From contig NZ_VAWF01000001.1 of NCBI RefSeq assembly GCF_005869845.1, forward strand, positions 124,001-188,000: a stretch of DNA of 64,000 bases. Reading direction: 5' to 3'. The position numbers were made by a program, and so were the translations under genes. Below, piece after piece: positions 8,967 through 18,311 of the stretch. This stretch comes from Fodinibius saliphilus (GTDB lineage Bacteria > Bacteroidota > Rhodothermia > Balneolales > Balneolaceae). The stretch's first letter is position 1; every line of letters starts with the position of its first letter. The notes below the pieces were generated by a model, which saw nothing but the letters and a program-made list of their open reading frames with translations, made no database searches and was not told where the DNA came from.

Positions 8967-9482
8967 CTACTGTTCTTGGTTTTTAATTGCTGTTAATCGG
9001 GTAGACATAAGAATGGCCCCTATAATGGCGATGAGGAGCAGCACACCTGCAATAATAAATGGCAGAATGTAGTCGCTCATGAGCAGTATGCCGAGATCGT
9101 ATACCGTTTCACTACGTTCTTCCGGTGTAATCATCTGCCAAGATGTTGTGACATAAGAGTAGACAAGTAATACCGCCGCAACCGCTGCAAGTAGGGATGC
9201 AGGCAATATATTTACCGTGACGGCTTTGAATTCCTGGGTAAAGCCCTGTTCGGTGAGCATCATCCCGAAAAGAATGAGAATGAGGATGCCGCCTACATAT
9301 ACGAGAAGCTGCGTGGCGGCGATAAAATCTGCATAAAGCAATACATAAAGTACAGCGACACCGGCCAGAGAAAACATTAGTGCGAAGGCAGAATGCACGA
9401 TATTCTTGGAGAATACCATAATACCCGCGGCTCCCACGGTTACAATCGCAAATAGATAAAAAACTATAGCAGTTAGGTCCAT
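8967..9482 (-). CDS. nuoJ: NADH-quinone oxidoreductase subunit J
   Basis: 171 residues with five membrane helices. The motif HSAFALMFSLAGVAVLYVLL, then ADFIAATQLLVYVGGILIL, marks NuoJ, including the helix 3 region that deforms during coupling. It lies 4 bases after nuoI and 4 before nuoK. Length and order are canonical. Confidence 0.95.
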   Translation of the reverse strand: MDLTAIVFYLFAIVTVGAAGIMVFSKNIVHSAFALMFSLAGVAVLYVLLYADFIAATQLLVYVGGILILILFGMMLTEQGFTQEFKAVTVNILPASLLAAVAAVLLVYSYVTTSWQMITPEERSETVYDLGILLMSDYILPFIIAGVLLLIAIIGAILMSTRLTAIKNQEQ

Positions 9483-9486
9483 CTGT

Positions 9487-10071
9487 TTAATCTTCTGATT
9501 TATTCTGTTTGGATTTTGAAGCTTTGGCAGACTTTTTCGCTTTTTTCTTCTTGGCTGCTTCTTTCTTTTTTTTACGTTTTTCTTCTTTCTCTTTGGCAGC
9601 TTTTTCCTTCACTTCAGTTACTTCGTTCTCACTCATTTCGCTAAATTGAAATAGGAGATTGTTTCGATCATAGTCGGAATATTCATATTCCGGTACCATT
9701 TTGATACATTCCGTAGGGCAGGGAGGCACACACATGTCGCAGTACATGCATTTAGACATGTCAATAACAAAATCGGTAAGAAAGAATCTCTTGGGATTAC
9801 CGGTAGAGGTTTTTCCCAGATCTACATCTTTTGTGGCCTGAACTGTTTCTATTTCGATACAGTTAACCGGGCAGGCTCTTTCACATAGTTTACAGCCAAT
9901 GCAGTCGCCAATATTTACATATAGCTTGCTTCTTGCTCCAGCAGGAAGCTCATCCCGCTCTTCCGGATATCGCAAGGTTACGGCCGGTTTAAAAAGGTGA
10001 CGCATGGTCACTCCCATCCCCGTAAAAATAGTTTTGAAGGTCGTCCAGCTTTTTTTTAGAACATGTACCAT
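9487..10071 (-). CDS. nuoI: NADH-quinone oxidoreductase subunit I (2x[4Fe-4S]) with lysine-rich tail
   Basis: 194 residues. Two [4Fe-4S] motifs bind clusters N6a/N6b: Cys57, 60, 63, 67 (CIGCKLCERACP) and Cys108, 111, 114, 118 (CMYCDMCVPPCP). NuoI passes electrons from the peripheral arm to NuoB. The last 40 residues are unusual: a low-complexity helix-prone tail with about 19 lysines alternating with Glu and Ala. In complexes lacking NuoEFG the electron donor must reach the NuoI side directly, and a basic tail could attract an acidic ferredoxin; that role is inferred. The gene sits 19 bases after nuoH and 4 before nuoJ. Confidence 0.96.
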   Translation of the reverse strand: MVHVLKKSWTTFKTIFTGMGVTMRHLFKPAVTLRYPEERDELPAGARSKLYVNIGDCIGCKLCERACPVNCIEIETVQATKDVDLGKTSTGNPKRFFLTDFVIDMSKCMYCDMCVPPCPTECIKMVPEYEYSDYDRNNLLFQFSEMSENEVTEVKEKAAKEKEEKRKKKKEAAKKKKAKKSAKASKSKQNKSED

Positions 10072-10090
10072 AGGTTCGCTTCTCTAGGTT

Positions 10091-11125
10091 TTAAAAGATC
10101 ATTTCCCACAGTGCAATTAGCACAAAGTTTACGAAAGAGATCGGGATCAAAAAGCTCCAGCAAATCTCCATAAGTTGATCAACGCGGTAACGTGGTAATG
10201 TCCACCGCATCCACATCATCACAAAAACAAACAACATACCCTTGAGCATTATCCAGATGAATCCCCAGATGGGGCCGGAAAGGAATTCGCCAAACGGGCT
10301 TGCCCATCCACCGAAAAATAGTACCGCTCCAAGTAGAGAGAGTAGAAGCATGTCTGCATATTCTGCGAGCATAAAGATTCCCCAGCGCATGCCAGAATAT
10401 TCCGTCTGGAATCCGGCCACCAGTTCCGATTCGGATTCCGGGAGGTCAAAAGGCACCCGGTGCGATTCGGCTACAATCGAAATAAAGAAGATCACAAATG
10501 CGACTAAGAGGAACGGGTTCTGAAAGATTAGCCAGTTGGGTAGAAAGCCCATAACATCATTTCCGGCCTGCATTTCAGTTACTGTCATCAAATTCAGGGA
10601 CCCAGCGACTACAAGAACAGAAAGAACAGACATAATTGTAGGTACTTCATAGCTCACCATCTGAGCTGCGGTACGCATCCCGCCAAGCAGAGACCATTTG
10701 TTGTTGGATGCCCATGATCCCATTAAAACGCTTAGCGTAAGTAATGAGGTTACAGCCAGTAGATAGAAAACACCGATATTAATTGAGCTGCCTATGTATG
10801 CGCTGCTAAAGGGGATAACCGAAAAAGCGGCATATGAGGCTGCAAAAAGCACGAAAGGCGCCATTTTAAACAAAAACCGACTGGCATTGGTCGGAATAAT
10901 ATCTTCTTTCTGTATCAATTTGAGCATGTCAGCAATAGTTTGTGCCCACCCGTGCCAGCCACCGACTCGCATGGGGCCGAGTCGATCCTGGATATGGGCG
11001 GAAACTTTACGCTCAAGCCAAATGGCGAACAGAGCATAGACTGCAATTAATGCAAGAGGTAGGGTGGCGAATATGATCAGTGCCACCGTGGATGAAGGGA
11101 TGATTTGTTCAAGTAAACTCAACAT
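10091..11125 (-). CDS. nuoH: NADH-quinone oxidoreductase subunit H
   Basis: 344 residues, eight membrane helices. NuoH forms the quinone chamber and joins the two arms. Conserved pieces: AIWLERKVSAHIQDRLGPMR near the N-terminus, SYEVP in the middle, RVPFDLPESESELVAGFQTE (acidic loop) and a C-terminal RWTLPRYRVDQLM motif. Start ATG at 11125, 29 bases after nuoD. Confidence 0.97.
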   Translation of the reverse strand: MLSLLEQIIPSSTVALIIFATLPLALIAVYALFAIWLERKVSAHIQDRLGPMRVGGWHGWAQTIADMLKLIQKEDIIPTNASRFLFKMAPFVLFAASYAAFSVIPFSSAYIGSSINIGVFYLLAVTSLLTLSVLMGSWASNNKWSLLGGMRTAAQMVSYEVPTIMSVLSVLVVAGSLNLMTVTEMQAGNDVMGFLPNWLIFQNPFLLVAFVIFFISIVAESHRVPFDLPESESELVAGFQTEYSGMRWGIFMLAEYADMLLLSLLGAVLFFGGWASPFGEFLSGPIWGFIWIMLKGMLFVFVMMWMRWTLPRYRVDQLMEICWSFLIPISFVNFVLIALWEMIF

Positions 11126-11154
11126 AAGTGATTTTCAACCATTTCAATTTCAGA

Positions 11155-12300
11155 TTATCGGTCAACTCCTCCCAGTACAATGTCAATACTACCCACAATT
11201 GCTACCAAGTCGGCTACAAGAGCTCCTTTAGATATGGCGGGCAGAATACTAAGGTTCACGAAACTTGGTGTTCGTGCCTTAATGCGATAGGGGCCGGACT
11301 TTTCACTGATGATATAATAGCCCAGTTCGCCACGGGGCGTTTCAGTACGTACATAGATTTCGCCCTCTTTTGAGCGAATTCTTCGTGGTACGGCCTCTTG
11401 AACGTCACCTTCGTCAGGCATCTGGTCCAGTGCCTGTTCTATAATTTTGAGGCTTTCTTCCATTTCGCGGACCCGGACGATATATCGGTCCCAGCAATCC
11501 CCAACAGTTCCCACTTCCCCTTTACCAACCGGAATGTCAAAATCAAAGCGATCGTAAATGGAATAGGAGTCGTTTTTGCGAATATCCCAGGAAACACCCG
11601 ATCCTCGAAGCATTGGGCCTGAAGCGCTATAATTCAGAGCAACTTCGGCGGGCAGTACTCCAATATTGGCCGTTCGTTCGATGAAGATACTGTTAGTGGT
11701 AAGAAGGTCGTTCAATTCCTTGATCTTCGGGCGAAATCCGTTTATGAATTCCCAGGTATCACTTTTGAAATCTTCGGGAATGTCGCGCATCAAACCGCCA
11801 ACGCATATGTAATTATAAAGCAGTCTGGCTCCACTCACTTTCTCCAGGATTCGTAGTATCTTTTCCCGTTCGATAAAGCAGTATAGGAAAGGAGTAAAGG
11901 CGCCGAGATCAAGCCCGAATGTTCCGATACCCAGCAAGTGACTCGCAATTCGCTGAAGCTCTGCAAGAATTACACGCATATATTCCACGCGTTCTGGGAC
12001 TTCAATTTCCAGCAGTTTTTCCACCGCTATTACGTAGCCCATTTCCTGATGCAGGGCGGAAACGTAATCGATTCGGTCGGTATAAGGCACCACTTTGGCA
12101 AAATCCCCCAGAGATTCTGCATATTTTTCAAAACAGCGATGCAGATAACCGATATCAGGTTTAGCCTTCTTTACTACCTCTCCATCAACTGTTACTTCGA
12201 TTCGTAGCACTCCGTGTGTGGACGGATGCTGAGGTCCCATGTTGATGGTCATCGTCTTTTTTTGCAATTCGGCCGGTTGGGGTGACGTTATTCTTGCCAT
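11155..12300 (-). CDS. nuoD: NADH-quinone oxidoreductase subunit D
   Basis: 381 residues, the 49-kDa-type subunit that forms the quinone site with NuoB. It starts with the family signature INMGPQHPSTHGVLR, followed by GYLHRCFEKYAE, and has the separate-NuoD length, so it is not fused to NuoC. The C-terminus ends in VLGGVDR, the normal D-x-x-x-G-G-V-D-R finish. It follows nuoC by 17 bases. Confidence 0.97.
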   Translation of the reverse strand: MARITSPQPAELQKKTMTINMGPQHPSTHGVLRIEVTVDGEVVKKAKPDIGYLHRCFEKYAESLGDFAKVVPYTDRIDYVSALHQEMGYVIAVEKLLEIEVPERVEYMRVILAELQRIASHLLGIGTFGLDLGAFTPFLYCFIEREKILRILEKVSGARLLYNYICVGGLMRDIPEDFKSDTWEFINGFRPKIKELNDLLTTNSIFIERTANIGVLPAEVALNYSASGPMLRGSGVSWDIRKNDSYSIYDRFDFDIPVGKGEVGTVGDCWDRYIVRVREMEESLKIIEQALDQMPDEGDVQEAVPRRIRSKEGEIYVRTETPRGELGYYIISEKSGPYRIKARTPSFVNLSILPAISKGALVADLVAIVGSIDIVLGGVDR

Positions 12301-12317
12301 GATGACTTCGGTTTCAA

Positions 12318-12803
12318 TTAAATTCCTGTTGTTACATTGTGATATGTTTCCTGCTGCTCATAATCTTTTCGCAACGGATGGCCTTCCCAGTCTTGAGGCG
12401 TAAGAATGCGTCGTAGATCGGGATGTCCCCGAAATGTTACACCTATCAAATCGTAGGCCTCGCGTTCATGCCAGTTGGCTGTTTTCCAGAGAGATTCTAC
12501 GGATGGAACCACAGGTTTTTCTTCGGGCACACGGACTTTCATTACCAGCTTATGCCTGTGAATGGTAGAATCTAAGTGATAGGTTACTCCCAGTTCATTT
12601 TCTTTCTGGTAGTGGACTCCACTTAGGCACATTAGATTATTGAAGCGGAGCTTCTCATCATCTCTAAGGGTCTTTGCGAGTTCCCGGAGAATTGAAGGGG
12701 AGACCGTTATCCATGATTCGCCCACCTCGGCTTCGATAAATTCTATTTTGCCTTCGAATCGCTGATTTAGATATTTTGTAATTTCTTCAGTCGTCATCAT
12801 CAT
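12318..12803 (-). CDS. nuoC: NADH-quinone oxidoreductase subunit C
   Basis: 161 residues, 30-kDa-type subunit of the peripheral arm. The signature WHEREAYDLIGVTFRGHPDLRR, followed by LTPQDWEGHPLRKDY, is complete. Three consecutive ATG codons begin the frame, so the exact start may be 1-2 codons later. It begins 2 bases after nuoB. Confidence 0.96.
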   Translation of the reverse strand: MMMTTEEITKYLNQRFEGKIEFIEAEVGESWITVSPSILRELAKTLRDDEKLRFNNLMCLSGVHYQKENELGVTYHLDSTIHRHKLVMKVRVPEEKPVVPSVESLWKTANWHEREAYDLIGVTFRGHPDLRRILTPQDWEGHPLRKDYEQQETYHNVTTGI

Positions 12804-12805
12804 TT

Positions 12806-13348
12806 TTATTCGGCCCCTACCGGTTCTTTTCCAGTGGTTTTCTTTTCGGACTCTTCCGAAACTTTCGGTTCGATAATGCTTTCGTTTGTGATTCGGTCTT
12901 GAAGCTTCAAGAATCCTTCGAGCAAAGCTTCCGGTCTGGGAGGACAGCCCGGCACATACACATCAACGGGTATTACCTTATCAACCCCTTTGAGTACATG
13001 ATACCCATGCTCCCAGTAAGGCCCACCGCTGTTTGAGCAAGAACCCATACTAATTACATATCTTGGCTCCGACATCTGCTCATACAGGCGTTCGATTCGG
13101 GAAGCCATTTTCATAGTTACGGTACCGGCAACGATCATTACGTCAGCTTGCCTGGGAGAGGAGCGAGGGATGACCCCGAAGCGGTCGAAATCGTAATCCG
13201 AGGCGGCCGTAGCCATCATCTCAATGGCGCAACAGGCAAGCCCAAACTGTTCATACCAGAGCGAGGATTTTCTCGCCCAATTCAAGGCACTTTCCAATGA
13301 TACGATAATGATATTGCTGTCGTGATATTTTTTGTCTAGCAGTCCCAT
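12806..13348 (-). CDS. nuoB: NADH-quinone oxidoreductase subunit B (cluster N2)
   Basis: 180 residues. The four N2 ligands are present: the adjacent Cys39-Cys40 ([10 protein letters not shown]), Cys104 ([10 protein letters not shown]) and Cys135 ([11 protein letters not shown]). NuoB passes electrons from NuoI to quinone. The C-terminal 25 residues form a charged tail. It begins 27 bases after nuoA. Confidence 0.97.
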   Translation of the reverse strand: MGLLDKKYHDSNIIIVSLESALNWARKSSLWYEQFGLACCAIEMMATAASDYDFDRFGVIPRSSPRQADVMIVAGTVTMKMASRIERLYEQMSEPRYVISMGSCSNSGGPYWEHGYHVLKGVDKVIPVDVYVPGCPPRPEALLEGFLKLQDRITNESIIEPKVSEESEKKTTGKEPVGAE

Positions 13349-13375
13349 ACGATATACGGTTTATTGCAAATAGCG

Positions 13376-13840
13376 TTAAGGCTTCAATTCTGTTTCCATT
13401 ACCGGCTCTACCAGTGATTCTTCCTCAGGTTCTTCCTCCACAACACCCACTCCCTCTACATATCGTGGAACTAGGGGTTTGGGGATATCCCACTGTAAAT
13501 GGCCCTTGCCTAGTTCGTAGGCAAATCCAATAAAGATGAGAAACACAAAAACGAGCATGGCAAAAAATGCAAACCAACCGATTTCCTGGAATACCATTAC
13601 CCAAGGGAATAGCAAAAGAATTTCTACTTCGAAGATGAGAAACATCAACCCGATAATGTAAAACCGGTTGTTAAACTGCACGCGGGCAGATCCAAAGGGT
13701 GTTTCACCACATTCATAGGTAGCAAGCTTTTCCGCATTTGGACGATTGGGGCGCAAAAGCTTGGCTGCTGTAAGGCTTACAGCCACAAATAGAACCCCCA
13801 GTAATAGAAAGAGGAATACATTGCCAAATTCAGCGATCAT
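13376..13840 (-). CDS. nuoA: NADH-quinone oxidoreductase subunit A
   Basis: 154 residues with three membrane helices; the family motif YECGETPFGSARVQFNNRFY and the GMLVF/VFLIFIGFAYELGKG region identify NuoA. The C-terminal 35 residues are an acidic extension (many Glu), longer than in typical 120-residue NuoA. First gene of the operon; nothing resembling nuoE, F or G lies upstream. A palindrome shared with the ferredoxin genes lies 36-55 bases before the start. Confidence 0.96.
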   Translation of the reverse strand: MIAEFGNVFLFLLLGVLFVAVSLTAAKLLRPNRPNAEKLATYECGETPFGSARVQFNNRFYIIGLMFLIFEVEILLLFPWVMVFQEIGWFAFFAMLVFVFLIFIGFAYELGKGHLQWDIPKPLVPRYVEGVGVVEEEPEEESLVEPVMETELKP

Positions 13841-13875
13841 ATCTTAAAAGGTTATTAAGATTCCAATTATATATT

Positions 13876-13895
13876 TTTATACCTAAATATCTAAA
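13876..13895. promoter_or_regulatory. Putative Rrf2-type operator before nuoA
   Basis: TTTATA-N8-TCTAAA followed by AT, with spacer CCTAAATA. It shares half-sites, spacer length and the base after each half with sites before both ferredoxin genes and the second rrf2 gene. It is 36-55 bases upstream of the nuoA start, in promoter range. Confidence 0.5.
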
Positions 13896-13921
13896 ATAAA
13901 GTAAAAGTTTTCTGGGATCGG

Positions 13922-13961
13922 CGGACTCTCCATCATGGAAAAAATTGTCTTGGAGAATCCG
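13922..13961. other. Imperfect inverted repeat between gltA and nuoA
   Basis: CGGACTCTCCA at 13922-13932 is complementary to TGGAGAATCCG at 13951-13961 except for one position. No T-run follows on the minus strand, so a factor-independent terminator is doubtful; it may be an mRNA hairpin between the gltA end and the nuo promoter. Confidence 0.35.
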
Positions 13962-14041
13962 CGACCTACCTAAATTTTCTGAATTATTGAACTCATTAAT
14001 TTAACGTTATCAACATCTGATTAAAGATCACCGGTTGGATT

Positions 14042-15334
14042 CTACCGGTTTTTAATATCAATATAATTCCGTTCGTTAGGACCCACATAAATTTGTCGTG
14101 GACGAGAAATAGGATCCTTATTGTCTCGCATCTCTTTCCACTGAGCAATCCATCCCGGCAATCTTCCGAGAGCGAACATCACAGTAAACATCTCAGTAGG
14201 GATGTTCATGGCTCTGTAAAGTATTCCCGAGTAGAAGTCTACATTGGGATACAATTTACGATCTACAAAGTAACTGTCGGACAAGGCAACCTCCTCAAGA
14301 GATTTAGCAATATCGAGCAGGGGATCATCAATTCCGAGCTCGTCAAGCACTTCATCACATACTTTTTTAATAATTTTGGCTCTGGGGTCGAAATTCTTGT
14401 AGACGCGGTGACCAAATCCCATCAGGCGGAAATCACTGCTTTTGTCTTTGGCCTTTTCGACCATCTTTTCAACGCTTTCGTCAGCTTCGTGAATTTGCTT
14501 CAGCATTTCGATAACCTGCTGGTTGGCTCCTCCATGGAGGGGTCCCCAAAGGGCGCAAACACCTGCAGAAATAGCAGCATACAGACTCGCATGAGAAGAA
14601 CCCGCCATCCGAACAGTAGAAGCAGAGCAGTTTTGCTCATGATCGGCGTGTAGTATTAGCAACGTATCCAGCGCATTGGCTACTACCGGATTTACTTCAA
14701 AGTTTTCCGTAGGCTGCGCAAACATCATATGCAGGAAGTTAGCTGTATAGCTAAGTTTGTTTTGCGGATACATGATAGGGAAGCCCATCGATTTCTTATA
14801 CGACCAGGCCGCAATTGTTGATATCTTGGCAATAAGTCGGATAATCGTAAGTTCAACTTCCTTGGGATTTAATTCGGACTTTTGGGATTCCGGATAGAAA
14901 GTAGAGAGTGCGCTTATCATGGAAGCAAGTACGCCCATTGGGTGGGCTTTGGAGGGATATCCCTCATAAAATTTCTTCATGTCCTCATGAATGAGCGTAT
15001 GCTGGGTTATCTTAGAAATGAAATCATTCAGCTCTTCCTTAGTAGGGAGCTCATCATAGATTAAAAGATAGGCTACTTCCAGAAAGGTAGACTGTTCGGC
15101 CAGCTGTTCGATAGGGTAGCCACGATAGCGCAATATTCCGTTTTCACCATCAAGGTATGTTATGGCACTTTTTGTTGATCCGGTATTTTTAAAGCCGGTA
15201 TCCAGTGTTATATAGCCGGTATCTCCTCTTAGGCTGGAGATATCGATCGCTTTTTCATTTTCCGATCCAACTACAAGTGGCAATTGATGGGTTTCTCCAT
15301 CAAAATCGAGCGTAACTTTTTTTTCTTCGGACAT
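14042..15334 (-). CDS. gltA: Citrate synthase (type II)
   Basis: About 430 residues from the chosen start. Citrate synthase condenses acetyl-CoA and oxaloacetate. Catalytic motifs: the HADHEQNCS histidine region, GPLHGGANQQVIEML, and FGHRVYKNFDPRA with the second histidine and following Asp/Arg. The N-terminal beta domain characteristic of hexameric bacterial enzymes is present (LDFDGETHQLPLVVGSENEK). The frame stays open to 15400, but that longer version would overlap korB and adds a non-homologous leader; the internal ATG at 15334 starts MSEEKKVTLDFDG, as expected. It follows korB by about 50 bases. Confidence 0.95.
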   Translation of the reverse strand: MSEEKKVTLDFDGETHQLPLVVGSENEKAIDISSLRGDTGYITLDTGFKNTGSTKSAITYLDGENGILRYRGYPIEQLAEQSTFLEVAYLLIYDELPTKEELNDFISKITQHTLIHEDMKKFYEGYPSKAHPMGVLASMISALSTFYPESQKSELNPKEVELTIIRLIAKISTIAAWSYKKSMGFPIMYPQNKLSYTANFLHMMFAQPTENFEVNPVVANALDTLLILHADHEQNCSASTVRMAGSSHASLYAAISAGVCALWGPLHGGANQQVIEMLKQIHEADESVEKMVEKAKDKSSDFRLMGFGHRVYKNFDPRAKIIKKVCDEVLDELGIDDPLLDIAKSLEEVALSDSYFVDRKLYPNVDFYSGILYRAMNIPTEMFTVMFALGRLPGWIAQWKEMRDNKDPISRPRQIYVGPNERNYIDIKNR

Positions 15335-15384
15335 ATTCGTAAATAAATTATAGTTCACATTTCTTATTAACGCACCGCACCCTA

Positions 15385-16413
15385 TTATTTTACTTCCCAA
15401 GTATTACCGCTGTGGAAGAGGTCTTCAAGATTCTTGTATTTACTGTTTTTCTGAGAATCGTCAATAATATGGTGCAATTGCTCATCGAAACTGGTTGATT
15501 CGGTATTTCTGATGATTCCCATTGCTACAGGGAAATCAGGCAATTGTAATTTTGCCAGGGCCACATGTTGCTGCGTTTCTTTTTCTGATGGATCGTGTAT
15601 TAACGTATTAGTGTTATTATCGTCATCAAGACGCACTTTTTTGAGTTTCATGCCGTCAATCTGGATGCCATATTCGTCATCCTTACCAAATACCATAGGC
15701 TCACCGGCTTTCAGTTCCAGCTGGTTTTCATCCTTAGTTTCTTTGTCAGTAAGCTTTTCATGAATTCCATCCGTAAATATTACACAGTTTTGCAGAACCT
15801 CGATTATAGAAGTTCCCTTATGTTTATAGGCTTCCATCATTACATCGCCGAGTAGTTGGGGACTCTTATCCGGTACGCGGGCGAAAAAGGTAGCGCCTGC
15901 GCTGATTGCGAGTTCTCCAATATTAAATGGAGGCTCATAACTTCCATAAGGAGCTGTTTTCGTCTTCATCCCTAAAGGGGTCGTGGGCGAGGATTGGCCC
16001 TTGGTCATGCCATAAATCTTGTTATTGAATATGATAATATTGATATCAAGATTTCTGCGACAAGCATGTATAAAGTGATTGCCACCAATGGCCATACTGT
16101 CACCATCACCGGTAACAACCCAGACGCTCAGATCCGGATTGGCGAGCTTTAGGCCGGTCGAAACTGCAGGCGCGCGGCCGTGAAGCGAATGAATTCCGTA
16201 AGTATCCAGATAATAGGGGAGGCGAGAAGAGCATCCGATCCCCGAAATACAGACTATATCTTCTTTGGGGTGATCTAGCTGCGTAAAGGTCTTCTGCATC
16301 ATGGAAAGGATCATGTAATCTCCGCAGCCGGGACACCACTTCACGTTCCTGTCGCTTTTAAAATCCTTGATGGACAAGGGCTTTCCGTTCTTTTTCTTCG
16401 TTTCGGTTTTCAT
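15385..16413 (-). CDS. korB: 2-oxoacid:ferredoxin oxidoreductase, beta subunit
   Basis: 342 residues. Binds thiamine diphosphate and a [4Fe-4S] cluster. Visible: VKWCPGCGDYMILSMM (first ligands and TPP contact), GIGCSSRLPYYLDTYG, and the TPP/Mg motif GDGDSMAIGGNHFIHACRRN ending in NN. Together with the alpha-gamma subunit it oxidatively decarboxylates a 2-oxoacid, most likely 2-oxoglutarate, reducing ferredoxin. It starts 2 bases after korA. Pairing with gltA supports a TCA-cycle role; 2-oxoglutarate specificity is inferred from length and context. Confidence 0.92.
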   Translation of the reverse strand: MKTETKKKNGKPLSIKDFKSDRNVKWCPGCGDYMILSMMQKTFTQLDHPKEDIVCISGIGCSSRLPYYLDTYGIHSLHGRAPAVSTGLKLANPDLSVWVVTGDGDSMAIGGNHFIHACRRNLDINIIIFNNKIYGMTKGQSSPTTPLGMKTKTAPYGSYEPPFNIGELAISAGATFFARVPDKSPQLLGDVMMEAYKHKGTSIIEVLQNCVIFTDGIHEKLTDKETKDENQLELKAGEPMVFGKDDEYGIQIDGMKLKKVRLDDDNNTNTLIHDPSEKETQQHVALAKLQLPDFPVAMGIIRNTESTSFDEQLHHIIDDSQKNSKYKNLEDLFHSGNTWEVK

Positions 16414-16415
16414 AA

Positions 16416-18263
16416 TTAAGCCTCTAGTATCTTAAGAATCTCGGATTTAATTTCGGACGTAAAGAATGGTTGCGCCTGATTTTTATTGAACTGGTCGTAC
16501 GCAAACTGTGGTAGTTGCGTTCGTAAATAATTTGCGAATTGACCTTTATTGAGTTCACACACCAGAATTTGTTCGAAGCGATCAAATATATCAGCCGTAT
16601 TTTTCGGAAGGGGAGAAATGTAGTTGAAGTTGGTAAATCCTACATTATGATGTCCTTCTTCTATAAGTTCCATAATGGCAGCATTTATCGCCCCATATGA
16701 GCTTCCCCATCCTACAACAAGCAGATCGCCGGATTGTGCTCCCGTTACTTCCTGATTCGGAAGTTTTTTGGCAACACGATTAACTTTATCCTGCCGCATT
16801 TGGACCATCTTTTCATGGTTTTCGGGATCATAGGTCAAATGTCCGCTGATATCTTCTTTTTCAAGTCCACCGATACGGTGTTCGAAGCCGGGCTCTCCAG
16901 GTTTTTTCCAGTATCGATTCAAGAATTTCTGTTCTCGAAGGTAAGGCCCCCAATCCTCGAGATTACCGTTAAATTCAGATATATTAATATCTGGTAGTTC
17001 ATCAAGTGATGGAATACGCCATGGGCTTTTACCGCTGGCGAGATAAGAATCAGACAGCAGTACAACGGGTGTCATATGCTCCATAGCTAGTCGGCAGGCC
17101 TGGTATCCGTAGAAGAAGCAATCATCGGGAGAGCTCGCTGCTATAACTATCATTGGAGCTTCTCCGTGGCGTCCGTAAAGTGCCTGAGAGAGGTCACCCT
17201 GTTCCGTCTTGGTAGGGAGACCGGTAGAAGGCCCGGATCGCTGCACGTTGATAACTACAAGTGGAAGTTCTGCGATTACCGCGAGCCCCATGGCTTCGGT
17301 TTTAAGCGAAACACCGGGGCCAGAAGTACTTGTGATGGAAAGGTTGCCGGCATAAGAAGCGCCAATAGCAGCACTAATTGCGGCAATCTCATCTTCGGCT
17401 TGCAATACGATTGCTCCCTGGTCTTTTCGGGCGGCAATCTCGTGAAGAATCTCGGAAGCCGGTGTAATAGGGTAAGAGGAAAGCGATAGTTTTTTGTTAC
17501 TTTTCTTCGCCGCTGCCAAAGCCCCCCAGGCTATCGCTGTGTTACCGTCGATATTTCTATAGGTTCCTTTCGGCAGATCAGCCGGAGGAATCACAATAGA
17601 GGCGGGGAGAACGTCTGTTGTTTCAGCATAATAATAACCCGCCTTGAGGGCACGCATATTTGCCTGTATTATCTTGGGCTTGCCTTTAAATTTCTTCTCA
17701 AAGAAATCGATGGTTGGTTCCATGGGGCGATTGAACAGATGATATACGATTCCGAGAGCAAACATATTTTTGCTTCGGGATACCGATTGCATATCGAGTC
17801 CTAAGTCTTTCAGAGCATCTTTCGTTAGAGAAGATGCCGGCGCTGGTACTACTTGATAATCATGCAGGGAACCGTCATCGAGGGGGTTTTCATTGTAACC
17901 CGCTTTCTTGAGATACTTCTTGTTGAAGTTATCTCTGTCAGCAATAATGGTGCCGCCGGGTTTCAAGAACTTTATATTGGCGGAAAGCGCAGCCGGGTTT
18001 AAGGCAACCAATACGTCTACCTCGTCGCCGGGAGTATAAATCTCTGTGCCGCCAATTTGAATTTGGAAACTTGAAACCCCGCCTATACTGCCCTGAGGGG
18101 CCCTAATCTCAGCTGGAAAATCGGGAATCGTTGTAAGGTCATTTCCTGCAGATCCAGATGATTGTGAAAATATTTCACCAGTCAGTTGCATGCCATCTCC
18201 GGAATCACCCGAAAATCGAACAACTGCCTTTCTCATTTTCATTTTTGATTTGGTATTAGGCAT
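16416..18263 (-). CDS. korA: 2-oxoacid:ferredoxin oxidoreductase, fused gamma-alpha subunit
   Basis: 615 residues. The first 200 form the gamma domain (RFSGDSGDGMQLTGEIFSQS, with the Gly-rich CoA/TPP-proximal loop), followed from about residue 235 by the alpha (pyrimidine-binding) domain with SLSSYPITPASEILHE, TSGPGVSLKTEAMGL and QRSGPSTGLPTKTEQ. This fusion is the usual form in aerobic Bacteroidota and actinobacterial KorAB. The gene is 48 bases after the ferredoxin gene that probably accepts its electrons. Confidence 0.93.
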   Translation of the reverse strand: MPNTKSKMKMRKAVVRFSGDSGDGMQLTGEIFSQSSGSAGNDLTTIPDFPAEIRAPQGSIGGVSSFQIQIGGTEIYTPGDEVDVLVALNPAALSANIKFLKPGGTIIADRDNFNKKYLKKAGYNENPLDDGSLHDYQVVPAPASSLTKDALKDLGLDMQSVSRSKNMFALGIVYHLFNRPMEPTIDFFEKKFKGKPKIIQANMRALKAGYYYAETTDVLPASIVIPPADLPKGTYRNIDGNTAIAWGALAAAKKSNKKLSLSSYPITPASEILHEIAARKDQGAIVLQAEDEIAAISAAIGASYAGNLSITSTSGPGVSLKTEAMGLAVIAELPLVVINVQRSGPSTGLPTKTEQGDLSQALYGRHGEAPMIVIAASSPDDCFFYGYQACRLAMEHMTPVVLLSDSYLASGKSPWRIPSLDELPDINISEFNGNLEDWGPYLREQKFLNRYWKKPGEPGFEHRIGGLEKEDISGHLTYDPENHEKMVQMRQDKVNRVAKKLPNQEVTGAQSGDLLVVGWGSSYGAINAAIMELIEEGHHNVGFTNFNYISPLPKNTADIFDRFEQILVCELNKGQFANYLRTQLPQFAYDQFNKNQAQPFFTSEIKSEILKILEA

Positions 18264-18311
18264 AGTTTCAAGCTTTTATGATTCAATTCTCAGTTTGTAT
18301 GCTATTAGCAT

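Noticed and set aside
15335-15400. Upstream extension of citrate synthase
   Set aside because: It would overlap korB and lacks homology; the internal ATG fits the family N-terminus.
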